Source: Hawksworthiomyces lignivorus (lineage: Eukaryota; Ascomycota; Sordariomycetes; Ophiostomatales; Ophiostomataceae). Taken from it: a stretch of 64,000 nt of DNA. Positions 61,251 through 64,000 of the stretch are shown in pieces (the first letter of the stretch is position 1; every line of letters begins with the position of its first letter). The notes under the pieces were generated by a model. It saw only the letters and a list, made by a program, of their open reading frames with translations. It was not told where the DNA came from and searched no databases. Location: NCBI GenBank assembly GCA_002917075.1, contig NTMA01000088.1, forward strand, positions 62,001 through 126,000, read 5' to 3'. The translations under genes and the position numbers were made by a program.

Positions 61251-62632
61251 TTGCTAGTAGCTCCGGAGAGTGGCGGTTCTTCCTTCTTAATTTTTTTTTC
61301 TTCTCTTTGCCTCTGGTTCCTTTCTTCCCGCTTGCCTCGTGGTGTAGTTGCCTCCCTTGCCTATCATTGTCCTGCTACCTTCCTTTGTCTCTTCAATTAT
61401 TTCGCCTTCCTTTTCCTCCAATCATATTTTGTAGCTTCTCAACATTTCGTTCTCGACCGGCAAATCGTTTTCGCCCTATAATGTTCAGAGGTCACACACC
61501 GTGCTATCCAGCCAATCAACGACACCTGCTGCACTTTGTTGCAAAACCGGGGCGAAAAAGGAAAAGGCGCTGTTTGGGGAGAAACCGTACTTGTACTTCT
61601 ACGTAGCGCGTGAGTACTTGCTCTACATACCCGTTTGTCTCTCAGGTCACCTGCAGGCTGTTGGTAAGTCCCGACGCATCTCGCTTTCCACGCACCGTTC
61701 TGCACTATGGAGTTAGTCGTACTGGTTTTTTCTCCACCCCTCCTAAACTCCCCACAAAAACTTCCCTTCTTTTCCTTCACCCAGCACTCAGTACACAGTT
61801 CACCCCTCCTCCCGACAGACCTTCAAACGAAGCCACACTCATGCAGCGAGACCATTTTCAAAGCGTCTGCGTCTTTCAAAGTCTACTTTGCCCTTCTCTC
61901 ATGGCGGGCTGTCAAGCTGGCCAGAATCCCTTTCTCCGCGCATCTGTGGGTTTTTGATCTTAGACAAAGCGTCCATCCTCATACCTTTCTCCTTATCGTT
62001 TCCCAAGTCCCAACTTGTTCTCTTCTTTCATTCATCCAAGTCCGTTTTCGCACTGGTATTTTGAGGCGTTTTGCTCATCTAAGTTTAAACGCCATCCTCC
62101 TCGCGAATGCACCTCTGCACTCCGGTTCCCGATTAGTCCTTTTTTTTTTTTTTAATTCTTCGGAGTACTCGCTCGTTCGTTCTGAGTCCAAAATCTCTTG
62201 CATGCAAAGGTACGACTTGCGTTCACCCTGGTCACCGAGCTAGGCCATCTTTTTTCCCCAATCGCGGTTCCCCTCGTCTGCCCCAATACCACGCACTTTG
62301 CAGATACATGTACGAGTGCATACACACTGCCATTCGCTCCTTTCCCGGCTAGAACTTTCACGAGACACGACAGCGCAGGGGTCCCTGGGCGGAACTCAAT
62401 TGTGGGTTTAGCACAGTTCTTCGCTTTCGTTCTGGGACTTCTTAAGTCCCAAGCGTGTCTTTCATTCCAGCGAGACATGCCAAAATTCAATCGAGGTTCA
62501 TAATCCTACACTCACCCACCCGCACTCCAATATTTCCCACACGCCCTCCGCTCGCTCCCACACCCTCCTCTCACCTGTGTCCGATGAGCCGGTACATTCA
62601 TCCGTTTTTCTCGAACTCACCCTCCCTTTCTC

Positions 62633-62684
<52 letters not shown>

Positions 62685-63576
62685 AAGAGTGAATAAACGA
62701 AAACCCCAAGGCGGCCACCGCCCTTTACCTCTCTTCACACTTTGAACCATAGGCCCTCCTTTACCTGCTTCCTTTGTTTTCTGATTCTCATTTTCCTGGC
62801 TATATCCTACTTGACTGCTTGACATCGCATCTCCTTAACATTATCGCTGCATATCTAGATCCTTTTTTTTCTTTTGCGTCCTTCTTCTTTTCCAAGAGAT
62901 TGCCGCACCGTTCACATCTTACAGCACCACGTCCCTATTGCTCTGTCGCTGCCCTCGGCTCTCTCAATATCTTAAATTTCTTCGCCATCGATATCTATGC
63001 CACAGCGTCGACATATACAGACCAGACTCTTCTAATCTCTAGCTCCGCCTTCTTTATTTCGAATACGCGATTTTGTATTCGTCTGCCACTCGCTTTGATC
63101 AAAGCCGATATCTCTTGACGGCTACTTAATACCCCTTATTGTCGCCTTCAACACTTACTGTTTGCGCGTGTCCCGCTGCCGATGTTCTACTCCTCGGGTT
63201 GGCTGGCCACTTCCATCGTGTTATTAACTTAAAGAAGTTTGTGGAGGGAAAGGATCGGAAGAGCCAGATTGAATGAAAGTACGGAGGGCACGGAAAAGCG
63301 CGGCCCTTCTCTCCGGTTTTTGATCACATTTACGTGTCGTGGCTAGGGGCATTCCCGTCTTGCTGCATGTGATTCAGTGTATTCAGAGGGCATAGCGGTC
63401 TAACTCCACCCTTCATTTCGACATCACTGATTTCCCTCATCAAATTCTGCGACACCTACAACCATCGTGCCTATGACGGAGAACCGAAAATCATTGTCTC
63501 GTTGGAGTTGAACTGTGGGAGGTATCCGGCACCTCAATAGAGACGGACGGCTTGCCTCCGGCGGCTTTCCTCTAAA
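61251..63576 (+). promoter_or_regulatory. Long pyrimidine-rich leader/promoter of the right-end gene
   Basis: For about 2.3 kb the plus strand is dominated by C and T (CTCTTT, TTCCTTTC, CCTCC blocks). Overlapping short frames in all three plus frames are composition artefacts. Similar, shorter pyrimidine-rich stretches precede CDC5, CHS4 and the chitin synthase, so this is probably a long 5' UTR with promoter. It includes the CA microsatellite at 62634-62680 and many small upstream ATGs. Confidence 0.4.
62634..62680 (+). repeat. (AC)n dinucleotide microsatellite, 47 bp
   Basis: Uninterrupted alternating A and C for 47 bases within the pyrimidine-rich leader. Alternating purine-pyrimidine tracts of this length can adopt Z-DNA and vary in length. 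Confidence 0.95.
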
Positions 63577-64000
63577 ATGGCCGTGGTTATCACATCTGAT
63601 GAGTCAACACACTTTGCACCGGGCTTACGGCGCTCACATTCTCAGCCCAAATTTTCTCCAAAACAGAAAGGCTTTCGCCAGTCTGCATCTGCTTCTAGAA
63701 TAAGCGATATCTACCAGCAGCAGCAGTCGCATCAGCAACCACCATCGTCATCACCACAACAGCAGGATTCGCAACTATACCGGCAGATTCCTGTATTTTC
63801 CGATTCCTCGGCTTCCTCTACTGCCTCATCCCCTCGTACTGGTCCTGCCCCTGATTTAGCTATCGCGTCATCGCCTGCGAAGCTCGTTGTGCCGAGCTTG
63901 CATCTGCCGCAGCGCCTGGACCGTCCAGGCTATGGCTCTTCTCCTAGCGGCACCGACGATGGAACCGACGCCGAGGTGGCTATCGACTACCCGCATTATG
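63577..64000 (+). CDS. N-terminal part of a Ser/Gln-rich protein, cut by the window end
   Basis: An ATG at 63577 opens a frame that stays open to the last base (141 codons visible). It begins MAVVITSDESTHFAPGLRRS, followed by HSQPKFSPKQKGFRQSASAS, ISDIYQQQQS and Gln/Ser/Pro-rich sequence, so the visible part is probably disordered. Its codon use is C-rich and gene-like, and the long pyrimidine-rich leader upstream fits a regulatory gene. The pattern faintly recalls the N-termini of filamentous-fungal Reg1-like regulatory subunits of protein phosphatase 1 (DUF1752 family), but the diagnostic domain would lie beyond the window, so this is a guess. The gene is real in my judgement; the product is unassigned. 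Confidence 0.55.
   Translation, partial: MAVVITSDESTHFAPGLRRSHSQPKFSPKQKGFRQSASASRISDIYQQQQSHQQPPSSSPQQQDSQLYRQIPVFSDSSASSTASSPRTGPAPDLAIASSPAKLVVPSLHLPQRLDRPGYGSSPSGTDDGTDAEVAIDYPHY

Noticed and set aside
61610..62243. Several plus-strand frames of 100-178 codons near the right end
   Set aside because: All three plus frames are open because of the C/T-rich composition; no recognisable protein.
62631..62825. Minus-strand frame with alternating Cys-Val
   Set aside because: Translation of the AC dinucleotide repeat, not a gene.

Overview
This is a eukaryotic nuclear window from a filamentous ascomycete, most likely a Sordariomycete. The genes are split by short GT-AG introns (mostly 65-100 nt) with CTAAC/CTGAC-type branch sites about 10-18 nt before the acceptor. 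The products are typical fungal ones: class IV chitin synthase, its Sel1-repeat activator, exocyst Sec10 and a Polo kinase of over 1,100 residues. The proteasome beta-3 and Nus1 proteins look like Sordariomycete forms as I remember them. No bacterial operons, insertion sequences, CRISPR arrays, rRNA or tRNA genes were found.

Thirteen complete protein-coding genes and one partial gene can be supported, most of them only after joining exons by hand. Left to right they are: an OPA3-like mitochondrial protein (-); Polo kinase CDC5/PLK (+); a WD40 protein with a long disordered polyQ N-terminus (-); a Skt5/Chs4-type chitin synthase activator ending in a CaaX box (-); a 10.8 kb stretch with no recognisable gene; class IV chitin synthase (+); a small cysteine-containing secreted protein (-); ribosomal protein eL36 (+); a TUG/UBX4-type UBX protein (-); proteasome beta-3 PUP3 (+); a SERCA-type Ca2+-ATPase (-); exocyst SEC10 (-); NUS1 (+); tRNA (guanine-37-N1) methyltransferase TRM5 (+); a 9.8 kb stretch with no recognisable gene; and the N-terminus of a Ser/Gln-rich protein running off the right end (+).

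Most genes are housekeeping and need not work together. Several do act in the secretory and cell-wall route: dolichol synthesis (NUS1), ER calcium (SERCA), exocytic tethering (SEC10), and chitin synthesis (class IV synthase plus its prenylated activator). The most distinctive arrangement is that the chitin synthase and its likely activator lie head to head across the 10.8 kb gene-free interval. I see no convincing new multi-gene system. The notable items are gene-structure features (a 19-nt microexon after an isolated ATG, a GC-AG intron, a stop-free in-frame intron), a 9-mer (TACGGAGTA) enriched in non-coding DNA, an E-box cluster upstream of eL36, and long pyrimidine-rich leaders.
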